Shown: positions 8,615-15,696 of the stretch, in pieces
Layout of the letters: each line of letters starts with the position of its first letter
Position numbering within the stretch: the stretch's first letter is position 1
NCBI GenBank assembly: GCA_903870955.1
Contig: CAIQEX010000009.1
Span: 1-30,532 of the forward strand
DNA length: 30,532 bases
Direction: 5' to 3'
Origin: an uncultured beta proteobacterium
GTDB lineage: Bacteria > Pseudomonadota > Gammaproteobacteria > Burkholderiales > Burkholderiaceae_C
The notes under the pieces: model-generated
What the model was told of the DNA's origin: nothing
The model's database searches: none
What the model saw: only the letters and a program-made list of their open reading frames with translations
Translations under genes and position numbers: made by a program

Positions 8615-9187
8615 ATGATTGGCAAGCTCACCGGCACCCTGAGTGACAAGAATCCCCCCCAGGTTTTGGTGGATTGCGGCGGCGTGGGCTACGAAGTTCA
8701 TGTGCCCATGAGCACTTTTTACAACCTGCCTGCAGTCGGCGAAAAAGTCTCGCTACTGACGCATTTTGTAGTCCGCGAAGACGCACAAATTCTCTACGGC
8801 TTTGCCAACTCCACCGAGCGCGAAGCGTTCCGGCAACTGATCAAAATCTCTGGCGTGGGCCCGCGCACAGCGCTGTCCGTGCTGTCGGGCATGAGTGTGG
8901 CCGATCTGGCGCAGGCTGTCACGCTGCAAGAACCAGGCTATCTGATCAAGGTGCCGGGCATCGGCAAGAAGACCGCTGAGCGTTTGCTGCTGGAGCTCAA
9001 AGGCAAACTGGGCGCAGATATCGGCGCTCCGTTGGGTGCTGCGAGTGGTGCGCAGTCGGATATTTTGCAGGCGCTGATGGCGCTGGGTTATAGCGACAAG
9101 GAGGCGGCAGCGTCGGTCAAGGCCCTGCCTTCGGATGTGGGAGTGAGCGAAGGCATCAAGCTGGCCCTGCGAGCCTTGGCGAAATAG
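8615..9187 (+). CDS. ruvA: Holliday junction branch migration protein RuvA
   Basis: RuvA binds four-way DNA junctions and loads the RuvB motor. The 190-residue product starts MIGKLTGTL, has the OB-fold domain I ([17 protein letters not shown]), two helix-hairpin-helix motifs ([15 protein letters not shown] and [20 protein letters not shown]), and a C-terminal domain III ([19 protein letters not shown]) that contacts RuvB. The ATG at 8615 gives the family length; the frame is open far upstream only because it runs antisense through ybeZ. ruvB is not adjacent: a carbonic anhydrase gene on the opposite strand sits between the two. Confidence 0.97.
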   Translation: MIGKLTGTLSDKNPPQVLVDCGGVGYEVHVPMSTFYNLPAVGEKVSLLTHFVVREDAQILYGFANSTEREAFRQLIKISGVGPRTALSVLSGMSVADLAQAVTLQEPGYLIKVPGIGKKTAERLLLELKGKLGADIGAPLGAASGAQSDILQALMALGYSDKEAAASVKALPSDVGVSEGIKLALRALAK

Positions 9188-9239
9188 TCCCGTCGTCAAG
9201 CAGCAGGGGAGGCCGCTATCCCTAACCCCACCTCGATGG

Positions 9240-10544
9240 CTATTGCGCTTCCCGCACCGGTCGCTCGTTTACGGCCTGCACCGGACGTGCATTGAACGGG
9301 AACAGCTGGCTGAATATCTTGAATTGTTCCGGGCTGATGCGCAGCGGCTGCTTGAGCACGGTCCACAACACGCCCTCCGTGCAGGGTGGCGTGGTCAGTG
9401 AACCAAAGTACTGGTAGTAGCGCTGGTCGGCGGGCAGCAATTCGTTCATGTCGATCGCGCCAGCAGGCATACGCACCTGGTCATTGGTGTCCAGGGGCAT
9501 ATAGGTCCAGACGGTGTTGACCAGCTTGTTGGGTTCACCCTGCTCCAGCAGTACCGCCACCACAGCCAGTTGCCCGGCTTCGTTCTTGTGGACCAGGTGC
9601 GCGACCATGGCGTAGTGTTTGTTGTTGATCACTTCCTCAGACGGGGTGTGAAAGTGAAACTGCAACAGCTTGTAGGTGGAATTGCGCACCGTGATGCTGT
9701 TTTCCCCCTCCACGTTGACCTGAATCGTGTGGCCATTGTTAACCACAGTTCCAGTGCTCGGCGTGTAGTGAAACTGCACCGGCACGGCGGGCCCATAAAG
9801 CGTCGTGTTTTCCTTGATGGCAATGGGCGATTGGCGTTTGCCAATCGCGCACAGGTTGAACTCGGGTTTGAGCTTGCCCCAGGCCTCCGGGCCGTTCTCG
9901 CCCTCATAGGCCCAATGCACCTCGCCGCCATGGCCTTCCTTGCCATGCGCATCGGGTAGCGTTTCACCTCGCGCCAATGCCAGTGCCCGCGCACGGATGT
10001 ACTCGCGGCTTGTTTCGCCACCCGTACCGGCACCGTGTGCCTCCGAGGCTTTGGCACCGGTTCGCACCAGGTGTGGCTTCTCAACGGGCTGTTTCACGGG
10101 TGTGCCGATGGCCCCCAAGGCCTGGCGCAACTGCTTTACCGACTCGCTGGTGGCGGAGCCTTTTGTCGTGGGGGTCTCAGGTTCTGTCGTAGCGGACTTC
10201 TCTGCGACCGGTTTATGGTTCGCGCCGGCGACCACTTTTTCTTTCGTTGCAGGCGCTTCCGATTCTTGTTTGTGGCCGGTACTGGGGGCAATGACCTCTT
10301 CTTTAGGGGCTTGCTTTGCCGTGCCATGTTTGGCGGTGCCGTGGGAAGCCGCAGCTTCGGCTTCGGCAGCCGCCGCAGCGGCCTTCTCCTCTTTGAATTT
10401 CTTGATCTCGGGGATCTCGATAAGGTCTTTTTTCAGTTCTGCATGGGCGCTGCCAGCAGCCCACAGCCCCAGCACGAGGCCACCGGCAAACAGCAGGTGC
10501 AAGACTGGGCGCAGTCTGGGCGCAATTTGGAACTTGATAAGCAT
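9240..10544 (-). CDS. Secreted alpha-carbonic anhydrase with long low-complexity leader
   Basis: Alpha-carbonic anhydrases interconvert CO2 and bicarbonate in the periplasm. The catalytic domain spans about residues 207-430 and has the zinc ligands His297 and His299 (FHFHTPSEE) and His316 (AHLVHKNE), the Cys232/Cys388 disulfide pair and the SLTTPPCTEGVLW active-site loop. A signal peptide covers residues 1-35 (ending SAHA). Between them lies about 170 residues rich in Ala, Lys, Glu, Thr and Pro, including a tandem HGTAKHGTAK; typical bacterial enzymes lack this and are about 230-250 residues. The ATG at 10544 has AGAGG upstream; the frame stays open on to 11705 only as antisense of ruvB. It lies between ruvA and ruvB on the opposite strand. 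A link to CO2 supply for the cbb genes 13 kb away is inference. Confidence 0.93.
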   Translation of the reverse strand: MLIKFQIAPRLRPVLHLLFAGGLVLGLWAAGSAHAELKKDLIEIPEIKKFKEEKAAAAAAEAEAAASHGTAKHGTAKQAPKEEVIAPSTGHKQESEAPATKEKVVAGANHKPVAEKSATTEPETPTTKGSATSESVKQLRQALGAIGTPVKQPVEKPHLVRTGAKASEAHGAGTGGETSREYIRARALALARGETLPDAHGKEGHGGEVHWAYEGENGPEAWGKLKPEFNLCAIGKRQSPIAIKENTTLYGPAVPVQFHYTPSTGTVVNNGHTIQVNVEGENSITVRNSTYKLLQFHFHTPSEEVINNKHYAMVAHLVHKNEAGQLAVVAVLLEQGEPNKLVNTVWTYMPLDTNDQVRMPAGAIDMNELLPADQRYYQYFGSLTTPPCTEGVLWTVLKQPLRISPEQFKIFSQLFPFNARPVQAVNERPVREAQ

Positions 10545-10694
10545 GGGCGAGACCTCTGGGGACCTGCACAGCGCAGGCGCAATATCCGGATATGCGTGGG
10601 TTTTATATCGGCACCTTACGGCGATACTTGAATTTACGCCATCTGCGCGACACTGCGCGCTATAGTGAGTAACCCCATTTTTGCGATTGAAGCT

Positions 10695-11753
10695 GTGAGT
10701 ATTCAGACCGACGATTTTTCTTCTGCCGCACCCTTGCGCATGGTGTCCGCCGCGCCGACTTCCCCGCAGGAAGAAGCGATAGAGCGCGCCTTGCGTCCCA
10801 AACTGCTGGACGAATATGTGGGCCAAGCCAAGGTGCGGGAGCAACTGGAAATCTTCATCGGCGCCGCCAAAATGCGCTCCGAGGCGCTGGACCATGTGCT
10901 GCTGTTCGGTCCGCCGGGATTGGGAAAAACCACGCTGAGCCACATCATTGCGCACGAGTTGGGTGTAAACCTGCGCCAGACCAGTGGCCCCGTGCTGGAA
11001 AAGCCCAAGGACCTGGCCGCGCTGCTGACCAATCTGGAAAAGAACGATGTTTTGTTTATTGACGAAATCCACCGCCTGTCGCCAGTGGTGGAGGAAATCC
11101 TTTACCCGGCGCTGGAAGACTACAAGATCGACATCATGATCGGCGAAGGTCCGGCCGCGCGCTCCATCAAGCTCGACCTGCAACCCTTTACCCTGGTCGG
11201 TGCCACCACCCGTGCCGGCATGTTGACCAACCCCTTGCGTGACCGTTTTGGCATCGTGGCACGGCTGGAGTTTTACTCTTCGCAGGAGTTGCTGCGCATC
11301 GTCACCCGCAGCGCCGGTCTGCTGAAGGTGCCGATGAGCGAAGACGGTGGTTTTGAAATTGCCCGTCGTTCGCGCGGTACGCCGCGCATTGCCAACCGCC
11401 TGTTGCGTCGTGTGCGCGACTATGCCGACGTGAAGGGCAAAGGGCTGATCGACCTGGACATTGCCAACCGTGCCTTGGCCATGCTGGATGTGGACCCGCA
11501 AGGCTTTGACTTGATGGACCGCAAGTTGTTGGAGGCCGTGATCCACCGCTTTGACGGCGGGCCGGTGGGGCTGGACAACATTGCCGCCAGCATTGGCGAA
11601 GAACGCGAGACGATTGAAGATGTGATCGAGCCCTATCTGATCCAGCAAGGCTTTTTGCAGCGCACGCCGCGTGGGCGTATCGCCACGCTGGCCGCCTATC
11701 GCCACCTCGGAGTGACGGCGCCGCAGCGCGATACCGAACTGCCGGGAATGTGA
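10695..11753 (+). CDS. ruvB: Holliday junction branch migration ATPase RuvB
   Basis: RuvB is the hexameric AAA+ motor that drives branch migration with RuvA. The sequence shows Walker [10 protein letters not shown], Walker B FIDEIH, the GATTRAG sensor region, the arginine-finger region LRDRFGI and a C-terminal winged helix ([15 protein letters not shown]). I choose the GTG at 10695 (MSIQTDDF, 352 residues), which fits the usual Burkholderiales N-terminus; a GTG at 10665 would add ten residues ([10 protein letters not shown]) and cannot be excluded, as neither has a strong ribosome-binding site. It overlaps the next gene at its stop codon. The start is 150 bases from the divergent carbonic anhydrase start. 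Confidence 0.97.
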   Translation: MSIQTDDFSSAAPLRMVSAAPTSPQEEAIERALRPKLLDEYVGQAKVREQLEIFIGAAKMRSEALDHVLLFGPPGLGKTTLSHIIAHELGVNLRQTSGPVLEKPKDLAALLTNLEKNDVLFIDEIHRLSPVVEEILYPALEDYKIDIMIGEGPAARSIKLDLQPFTLVGATTRAGMLTNPLRDRFGIVARLEFYSSQELLRIVTRSAGLLKVPMSEDGGFEIARRSRGTPRIANRLLRRVRDYADVKGKGLIDLDIANRALAMLDVDPQGFDLMDRKLLEAVIHRFDGGPVGLDNIAASIGEERETIEDVIEPYLIQQGFLQRTPRGRIATLAAYRHLGVTAPQRDTELPGM

Positions 11754-12343
11754 TGCAACCGGACGATATCAAGGCCTGGAAGGCCAACCAACGCAAAGAA
11801 TTGCTGGCCAAGCGTCAGGCGGTGTCCGATGTGGACCGGCAGGCCTGGAACAGCGCCATCACCGGCCATCTGATCGAAGGCTTTCCCCAGTTGGCTGGAC
11901 TGTGCATCGGCATTTACTGGCCCTACCAAGGCGAGTTTGATGCACGGCATGCAGTGCATCATTTTCGTGATCTGGGTTCGACGGCGGCCTTGCCCGAGGT
12001 CGTGCGCAAGGCCGAGCCCCTGCAGTTCAGAGCCTGGTGGCCGGGTGTTGCGATGGGCCGCGGCGTGTATGACATTCCCGTGCCGGAAGGCACGGACATC
12101 GTGGTGCCGCAAGCCCTGATCATGCCGCCCGTGGGGTTTGATGCAGCGGGCTATCGGCTCGGTTATGGCGGCGGCTTTTATGACCGCACCCTGGCCAGCA
12201 TCACGCCGCGTCCGCTGACCATTGGCGTGGCCTATGAACTGTCACGCTTGCCGACCATCCATCCCCAGGACTTCGACCTGCCGATGGACTACGTCGTCAC
12301 CGAGCGCGGCATTTTCCCTACGCACGTTCAGTCGGCCACGTAG
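11753..12343 (+). CDS. 5-formyltetrahydrofolate cyclo-ligase
   Basis: This enzyme (YgfA/Fau/MTHFS family) converts 5-formyl-THF to 5,10-methenyl-THF using ATP, in the cytoplasm. The 196-residue product has the N-terminal KANQRKELLAKRQAVS pattern, the substrate-side YWPYQGEFD, and the family signature GYRLGYGGGFYDRTLA near the C-terminus. Its ATG overlaps the last base of the ruvB stop codon (TGATG), indicating translational coupling; a GTG one codon earlier is possible. The end overlaps the convergent metallohydrolase gene by 16 bases. Confidence 0.93.
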   Translation: MQPDDIKAWKANQRKELLAKRQAVSDVDRQAWNSAITGHLIEGFPQLAGLCIGIYWPYQGEFDARHAVHHFRDLGSTAALPEVVRKAEPLQFRAWWPGVAMGRGVYDIPVPEGTDIVVPQALIMPPVGFDAAGYRLGYGGGFYDRTLASITPRPLTIGVAYELSRLPTIHPQDFDLPMDYVVTERGIFPTHVQSAT

Positions 12344-12963
12344 GGGTTGCTGCGGCGCTCGCGCCCGAAGGTGCTTTCCGGGCCATGCCCTGGGATGAAA
12401 ACCGTTGCATCACCCATGGGCCAAAGGCGCTCCTTGATGCTCGAAATCAGCCTGTCGTGGTCGCCTTGCGGAAAGTCCGTGCGCCCGATAGAACCAGCAA
12501 ACAGCACATCGCCCACAAAGGCCCGGTTGGCTTCCGCCGAGTAAAAAACCACGTGACCCGGCGTGTGGCCTGGACAGTGGCGAACGGCCAACGTGCTCTT
12601 GCCAATGGTGACCGTGTCACCGTCTTTGAGCCAGCGCGTGGGCGTGAAAACCTCGGCATGGGGAAAGCCAAAATGCCGACCCTGTTCGGCCAAGCCGTCA
12701 ATCCAGAACTGGTCGCCCGGATGCGGGCCGATGATGGGCAAATCCAATTGGCGTGACAACTCTGCCGTGCCGCCGGCATGGTCGATGTGCGCATGCGTCA
12801 GCCAGATCTGCGCAAGGGTGAGATCCAATCGTTTGACCTCGGCCAGGATGCGGGGCAAGTCGCCACCTGGGTCAATGACGGCCGCTTGTCTTGTCTGGTC
12901 ACACCAGACCAGGGAGCAGTTTTGTTGGAAAGGGGTTACCGGGACGGTGAGGTAATTCAGCAT
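12328..12963 (-). CDS. MBL-fold hydrolase, YcbL/glyoxalase-II-like
   Basis: The 211-residue product carries the metallo-beta-lactamase signature THAHIDHAGG, the downstream CPGHTPGHV and GDVLFAGSIGRTDFPQGD motifs, and the final metal ligand in IPGHGPESTFGRERRSNPYV. This single-domain form matches the YcbL branch of hydroxyacylglutathione hydrolases, which cleave thioesters such as S-lactoylglutathione; given the sulfur cluster nearby, a persulfide dioxygenase-like role was considered, but the GSIGRTDFP motif favours YcbL. I use the ATG at 12963 (MLNYLTVPVTPFQQN); the open frame upstream to 13002 runs into the response regulator gene. It follows that regulator on the same strand. Confidence 0.9.
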   Translation of the reverse strand: MLNYLTVPVTPFQQNCSLVWCDQTRQAAVIDPGGDLPRILAEVKRLDLTLAQIWLTHAHIDHAGGTAELSRQLDLPIIGPHPGDQFWIDGLAEQGRHFGFPHAEVFTPTRWLKDGDTVTIGKSTLAVRHCPGHTPGHVVFYSAEANRAFVGDVLFAGSIGRTDFPQGDHDRLISSIKERLWPMGDATVFIPGHGPESTFGRERRSNPYVAD

Positions 12964-13005
12964 GTGCCATTTTAGTTTGTATGAACTCTCATTCCACAGC
13001 ACTCT

Positions 13006-13662
13006 TCAGGCAATATCCCAATCCACGAACCGCGACGATTCGGATGGGAGGGTACTCAATTTTTTTCGCAAGCGGTGGATATACACCTCTACTGCGTTGT
13101 CGCTGACCTCTTCGCCCCACCTACATAGTCGATCCACCAACTGGTCTTTGGTAACCAAACTGTTGGCACGCAGCAGAAGCACTTCCAGCACCCTCAACTC
13201 ACGTGCCGTTAGGTCCACTCTCTTGTCGTCGATCAAGACCATCCGGTTAGCCAAGTCATAGGTCATGGGCCCGAACCTGATTTGGTTGCTTGATCCGCCC
13301 AAGCTTCGCCGCCACAGAGTACGCACGCGAGATTGAAGCTCATCAAGGCTATAGGGCTTCGTCATATAGTCGTCTGCACCAGCGTCCAGGGCTTTGACGC
13401 GCTCTTCTACACTGTTGGCGGCCGAGAGTATGAGTACATGCAACCTTGAGCCACGCGCGCGCAACCTTTTGAGAACCTCCAAGCCGTGCATCCTGGGCAG
13501 GTTCAAGTCGAGTATCAAAAGGTCGAATCCGCTACAAGTCATCAGGGCCGTATTGACTTCCGAGCCAGTGACCACGCGGTCCACTATTGCCCCCACTTTT
13601 CGCATGGCGCGTAACAAATCATCCGCATAAGCCTCATCGTGATCTGCAATCAAAATCCGCAC
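13006..13662 (-). CDS. OmpR/PhoB-family response regulator, frameshifted near its C-terminus
   Basis: The receiver domain (about residues 1-115) has the acidic pocket ADHDE, phospho-acceptor Asp52 in LLILDLNLP and Lys102 in MTKPYS. A winged-helix DNA-binding domain follows (about 125-218: LTARELRVLEVLLLRAN, SDNAVEVYIHRLRKK). The start is the GTG at 13662. As read, the protein ends at 13006 with a non-family tail after Lys201. Shifting frame after a run of seven A (T run at 13060-13066 on the plus strand) restores the canonical IRIVAVRGLGYCLKSAVE ending with a stop at 12989-12991, giving about 224 residues. So the wing and hairpin are lost unless slippage or a sequencing error is involved. No histidine kinase is adjacent, only remnants of a receiver domain upstream. 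Confidence 0.8.
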   Translation of the reverse strand: MRILIADHDEAYADDLLRAMRKVGAIVDRVVTGSEVNTALMTCSGFDLLILDLNLPRMHGLEVLKRLRARGSRLHVLILSAANSVEERVKALDAGADDYMTKPYSLDELQSRVRTLWRRSLGGSSNQIRFGPMTYDLANRMVLIDDKRVDLTARELRVLEVLLLRANSLVTKDQLVDRLCRWGEEVSDNAVEVYIHRLRKKLSTLPSESSRFVDWDIA

Positions 13663-13961
13663 GCAGTCTCCCCAACGGCACACTCGACGTTGCCTGTTCT
13701 GTGCGCAAGCGCATACAACTCCAGCATGGCTATCACACTGTCGACGTTTTGTAGAAATTCGACTTTGCTGACGCACGGATTCTGCGAAAACACCCCAATC
13801 GTTTTGTCTGCCAAATCAGGTTTGTTTGCCAGTCGCGCCCATGCCTTCGCCTCACAATAGGTAAGGTACGCCAATCTTCCAAGCTGGCCTTGCTTTCGGG
13901 CGAAGCGCAAATTGCCAAGCAAGTCTTCTAAAGCGAGTTGGAGGTAAGAGGCATTTTTCAT
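13650..13961 (-). CDS. Hypothetical small protein coupled to the response regulator
   Basis: I do not recognise this family with certainty. From the ATG at 13961 the product is 103 residues (MKNASYLQLALEDLLGNLRF...), predicted mostly helical and soluble, with no signal peptide, membrane segment or metal motif. Its last codons overlap the first 13 bases of the response regulator gene, so translation is probably coupled and it may modulate that system. Starts at 13976 or a GTG at 14021 are possible; none has a good ribosome-binding site. The frame remains open for 123 codons opposite no other gene, and the composition looks like a normal protein, which supports it being real. Confidence 0.55.
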   Translation of the reverse strand: MKNASYLQLALEDLLGNLRFARKQGQLGRLAYLTYCEAKAWARLANKPDLADKTIGVFSQNPCVSKVEFLQNVDSVIAMLELYALAHRTGNVECAVGETACGF

Positions 13962-14109
13962 GTTGCAGTGCAGCATGAATCTTTTCGCTTGCTTCGCTCT
14001 TACGCAGCGTAGTGTGTGCACCCTAACATGAGTACCTTTTTCAGGTTTTTGGGGGTCATGTTCAATCCGACTAAAGCCGTTCCAGCAGTGACTCCCAGGG
14101 GGCGGACTT

Positions 14110-14366
14110 CTATTGCAAGGCTATCAGCGGCGCCAGACTAAACGCCTCGGGGTCCATAGGCTTGCTGACAAAACCATGCAGCCTTGTTAGAGGCAGCGTT
14201 ACCTGTTTCAGGCAACAGCATTTTCGGCAGTGGCTTCCCGTTCGTCCATACGTTGCATCTGTAAGTCCATGAAAATCACCGGATATGGTTTCTGACCCAC
14301 TTGCACGGAATGGACAAGCCCAGAGCGGTACCGCTGCACCTGGATTTCGAGTTGACTCAAGACCCC
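14110..14366 (-). pseudogene. Remnant of a receiver domain, probably from a hybrid histidine kinase
   Basis: Two short stretches in different frames read as pieces of a response-regulator receiver domain. The upstream piece (14366 down to 14208) contains PYPVIFMDLQMQRMDEREAT, matching the phospho-acceptor region usually seen as VFMDxQMPxMDGxEAT; the Pro and Gly of the motif are already lost and it ends in a stop. The second piece (14178 down to 14110) reads HGFVSKPMDPEAF, matching the conserved-lysine region near the end of receiver domains of hybrid kinases. About 40 residues that should separate them are missing. This explains most of the roughly 500-base stretch without genes and suggests the cognate kinase of the adjacent regulator was deleted. 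Confidence 0.65.
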
Positions 14367-14472
14367 ACCGCCTGACTACAGTTCAGGTTTCATTTGCCCG
14401 GGATGGGTAAGAACATTCGATACACTAGGGCGTTAAACAGCAGCACTTTAAGACCGTCCGGGCAAAAGAGAA

Positions 14473-14808
14473 ATGGCCACTCGCACAAAAAAGATAGTCC
14501 ATTCTGAACTGGACAAACCAGACTATGTCTTTGACAAGGCTGCAGAACTCTTCCGCGTCATGTCAGCCCCCATGCGCCTGAAAATCATTAGCTGCCTGTG
14601 TGAGGGTGAGCAAAACGTCAGCTATCTGCTGAGCAAGATTGACACCACCCAGCCCAACATGTCTCAGCACCTGAATACGCTTTACAAGGCAGGAGTGCTG
14701 GCCAAGGAACGCGAAGGCGTGCAGATCTACTACCGGATTGCCAACGAGCAAATCGTCAACCTGTGCAAGGCTGTGTGTGTGCAGGTAGAAGGCAAATCAG
14801 GGCTTTAG
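14473..14808 (+). CDS. ArsR-family transcriptional regulator with four cysteines
   Basis: The 111-residue product is a compact winged-helix repressor: dimer/helix region at about 15-45 (AAELFRVMSAPMRLKIISCL), recognition helix at about 58-73 (TTQPNMSQHLNTLYKAG) and the wing at about 75-90 (VLAKEREGVQIYYRIAN). It has Cys41, Cys43, Cys98 and Cys102. Reactive cysteine pairs at the second helix and near the C-terminus are the sensing elements of the persulfide-responsive ArsR proteins SqrR and BigR, and of SoxR of sox clusters; that this protein senses sulfane sulfur is inference. It heads the sulfur cluster and overlaps the convergent DsrE-like gene by 12 bases. Likely targets are the AT-rich sites upstream of fccA, the SoxH-like gene and the split YeeE genes. 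Confidence 0.9.
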   Translation: MATRTKKIVHSELDKPDYVFDKAAELFRVMSAPMRLKIISCLCEGEQNVSYLLSKIDTTQPNMSQHLNTLYKAGVLAKEREGVQIYYRIANEQIVNLCKAVCVQVEGKSGL

Positions 14809-15210
14809 ATACACAAACCCTTCTTTGGCTTGAAGTCGGGCGACTTCGGCCACGCCGGATGGAACAATTTTGCTCTCCATCAGCAGATTGTCCGGATTGA
14901 TATTGCGGCTCACCAAGGTGTTGTTGCAGACCCGGAACTCCACTCCTTTAGCGGCCAAACCACTGACGGCGGAACTGAATTCCCGGCCCTTGCTGTCTTT
15001 TGCATCCTGCAATAAAAAGTCGATGCCGGGTCCATGCGTGACCACCACAATCTTGACTTTTGGATCTGCATTCAGGTGGTTTTGAATGTTATTCAGGGCG
15101 CCGGCCGCTGCATCGATGCCTGTGTTTACGTGGTAAACCACTTTGACGTCCTGGGCCTGAGCCAAGCTGAGCAAGCCAGCAAGAAGCAATCCAAAAAAGA
15201 ACTTGAACAT
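14797..15210 (-). CDS. Exported DsrE-family sulfur-relay-like protein
   Basis: The 137-residue product has a clear signal peptide (MFKFFFGLLLAGLLSLAQAQ) and a DsrE/DsrF-like fold (VKVVYHVN, KVKIVVVTHGPGIDFLLQDA, GVEFRVCNNTL). Cys95 lies in the position used as the sulfur-carrying cysteine in DsrE-type proteins. Cytoplasmic DsrE proteins pass persulfide sulfur; here export points to the periplasm, next to flavocytochrome c. The start at 15210 has AGGAG upstream; the frame is open up to 15303 without a ribosome-binding site. It is divergent from fccA (171 bases between starts) and convergent with the ArsR gene. Confidence 0.88.
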   Translation of the reverse strand: MFKFFFGLLLAGLLSLAQAQDVKVVYHVNTGIDAAAGALNNIQNHLNADPKVKIVVVTHGPGIDFLLQDAKDSKGREFSSAVSGLAAKGVEFRVCNNTLVSRNINPDNLLMESKIVPSGVAEVARLQAKEGFVYLKP

Positions 15211-15293
15211 GTTTGTCTCCTGTTGATCTATAGGTGTTTGAAAACCCGCCTTGAGTCTCGTGCTTCGGGTTTCTACCGAAGCCTGATCAGGCA

Positions 15294-15321
15294 TTGTTTG
15301 CATATTATTACCAAATATAAG
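15294..15321 (+). promoter_or_regulatory. Candidate fccAB promoter with overlapping operator
   Basis: A -35-like TTGTTT at 15294-15299 and a -10-like TATAAG at 15316-15321 are 16 bases apart. Within it lies the inverted repeat ATATT (15302-15306) / AATAT (15314-15318). On the minus strand this reads CTTATATTTGGTAATAAT, the motif also seen at 18717 and 20296. A second small palindrome, ATAAA-TG-TTTAT, is at 15331-15342. Repressor binding here would block the promoter. Predicted by eye only. Confidence 0.45.
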
Positions 15322-15381
15322 GACATACGAATAAATGTTTATCGCAATAACCCTTCGCCCCGCGAAGCCAATGGAGAAAGT

Positions 15382-15687
15382 ATGAAGATTCCACTCCGGA
15401 TAGCCCTCCTTTTAGGAATGGCTGTTGCCAATTCCACTGCTATGGCGGCCAGCACCTTACAGGTACGAAGCCTGGCTGCCTCTTGTGCAAACTGCCACGG
15501 TACAAGTGGCGTTTCTGAAGCTGGAATGGAGTCGTTGGCGGGAAAGCCCAAAGACGAATTGTTGAAGAAAATGCTCGACTTCAAGACTGGCAAGAAGCCA
15601 GCCACTCTCATGCATCAGTTGTCCAAGGGGTACACCGATGAGCAATTGGAACAACTCGCTGCGCATTTCGCGGCATCGCAAAAGTAA
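15382..15687 (+). CDS. fccA: Monoheme cytochrome c, flavocytochrome c subunit
   Basis: The 101-residue product has a signal peptide (residues 1-22, ending AMA) and one heme site, Cys35-Cys38-His39 (CANCH), with Met77 (PATLMHQL) as likely distal ligand. It directly precedes fccB, so it should be the cytochrome subunit that takes electrons from the FAD of sulfide dehydrogenase in the periplasm. It is the short monoheme type like that of green sulfur bacteria rather than the diheme 21-kDa subunit of Allochromatium. GGAGAAAG precedes the ATG at 15382. fccB follows after 9 bases. It could alternatively be a free class I cytochrome c, but the position argues for FccA. Confidence 0.88.
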   Translation: MKIPLRIALLLGMAVANSTAMAASTLQVRSLAASCANCHGTSGVSEAGMESLAGKPKDELLKKMLDFKTGKKPATLMHQLSKGYTDEQLEQLAAHFAASQK

Positions 15688-15696
15688 GAGGCCATC

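Noticed and set aside
9940..10665. Plus-strand open frame of 241 codons with Ala/Ser-rich translation
   Set aside because: It mirrors the low-complexity leader of the carbonic anhydrase on the other strand; the composition is a by-product of that repeat-like sequence.
10545..11705. Open frame of nearly 390 codons upstream of the carbonic anhydrase on the minus strand
   Set aside because: It runs antisense to ruvB, has no family-like content, and the carbonic anhydrase has its own signal peptide and ribosome-binding site at 10544.
12328..12963. Persulfide dioxygenase (ETHE1-type) reading of the MBL hydrolase
   Set aside because: The GSIGRTDFPQGD and FGRERRSNPYV motifs match the YcbL glyoxalase-II-like group better, and the gene is separated from the sulfur cluster by the regulator patch.
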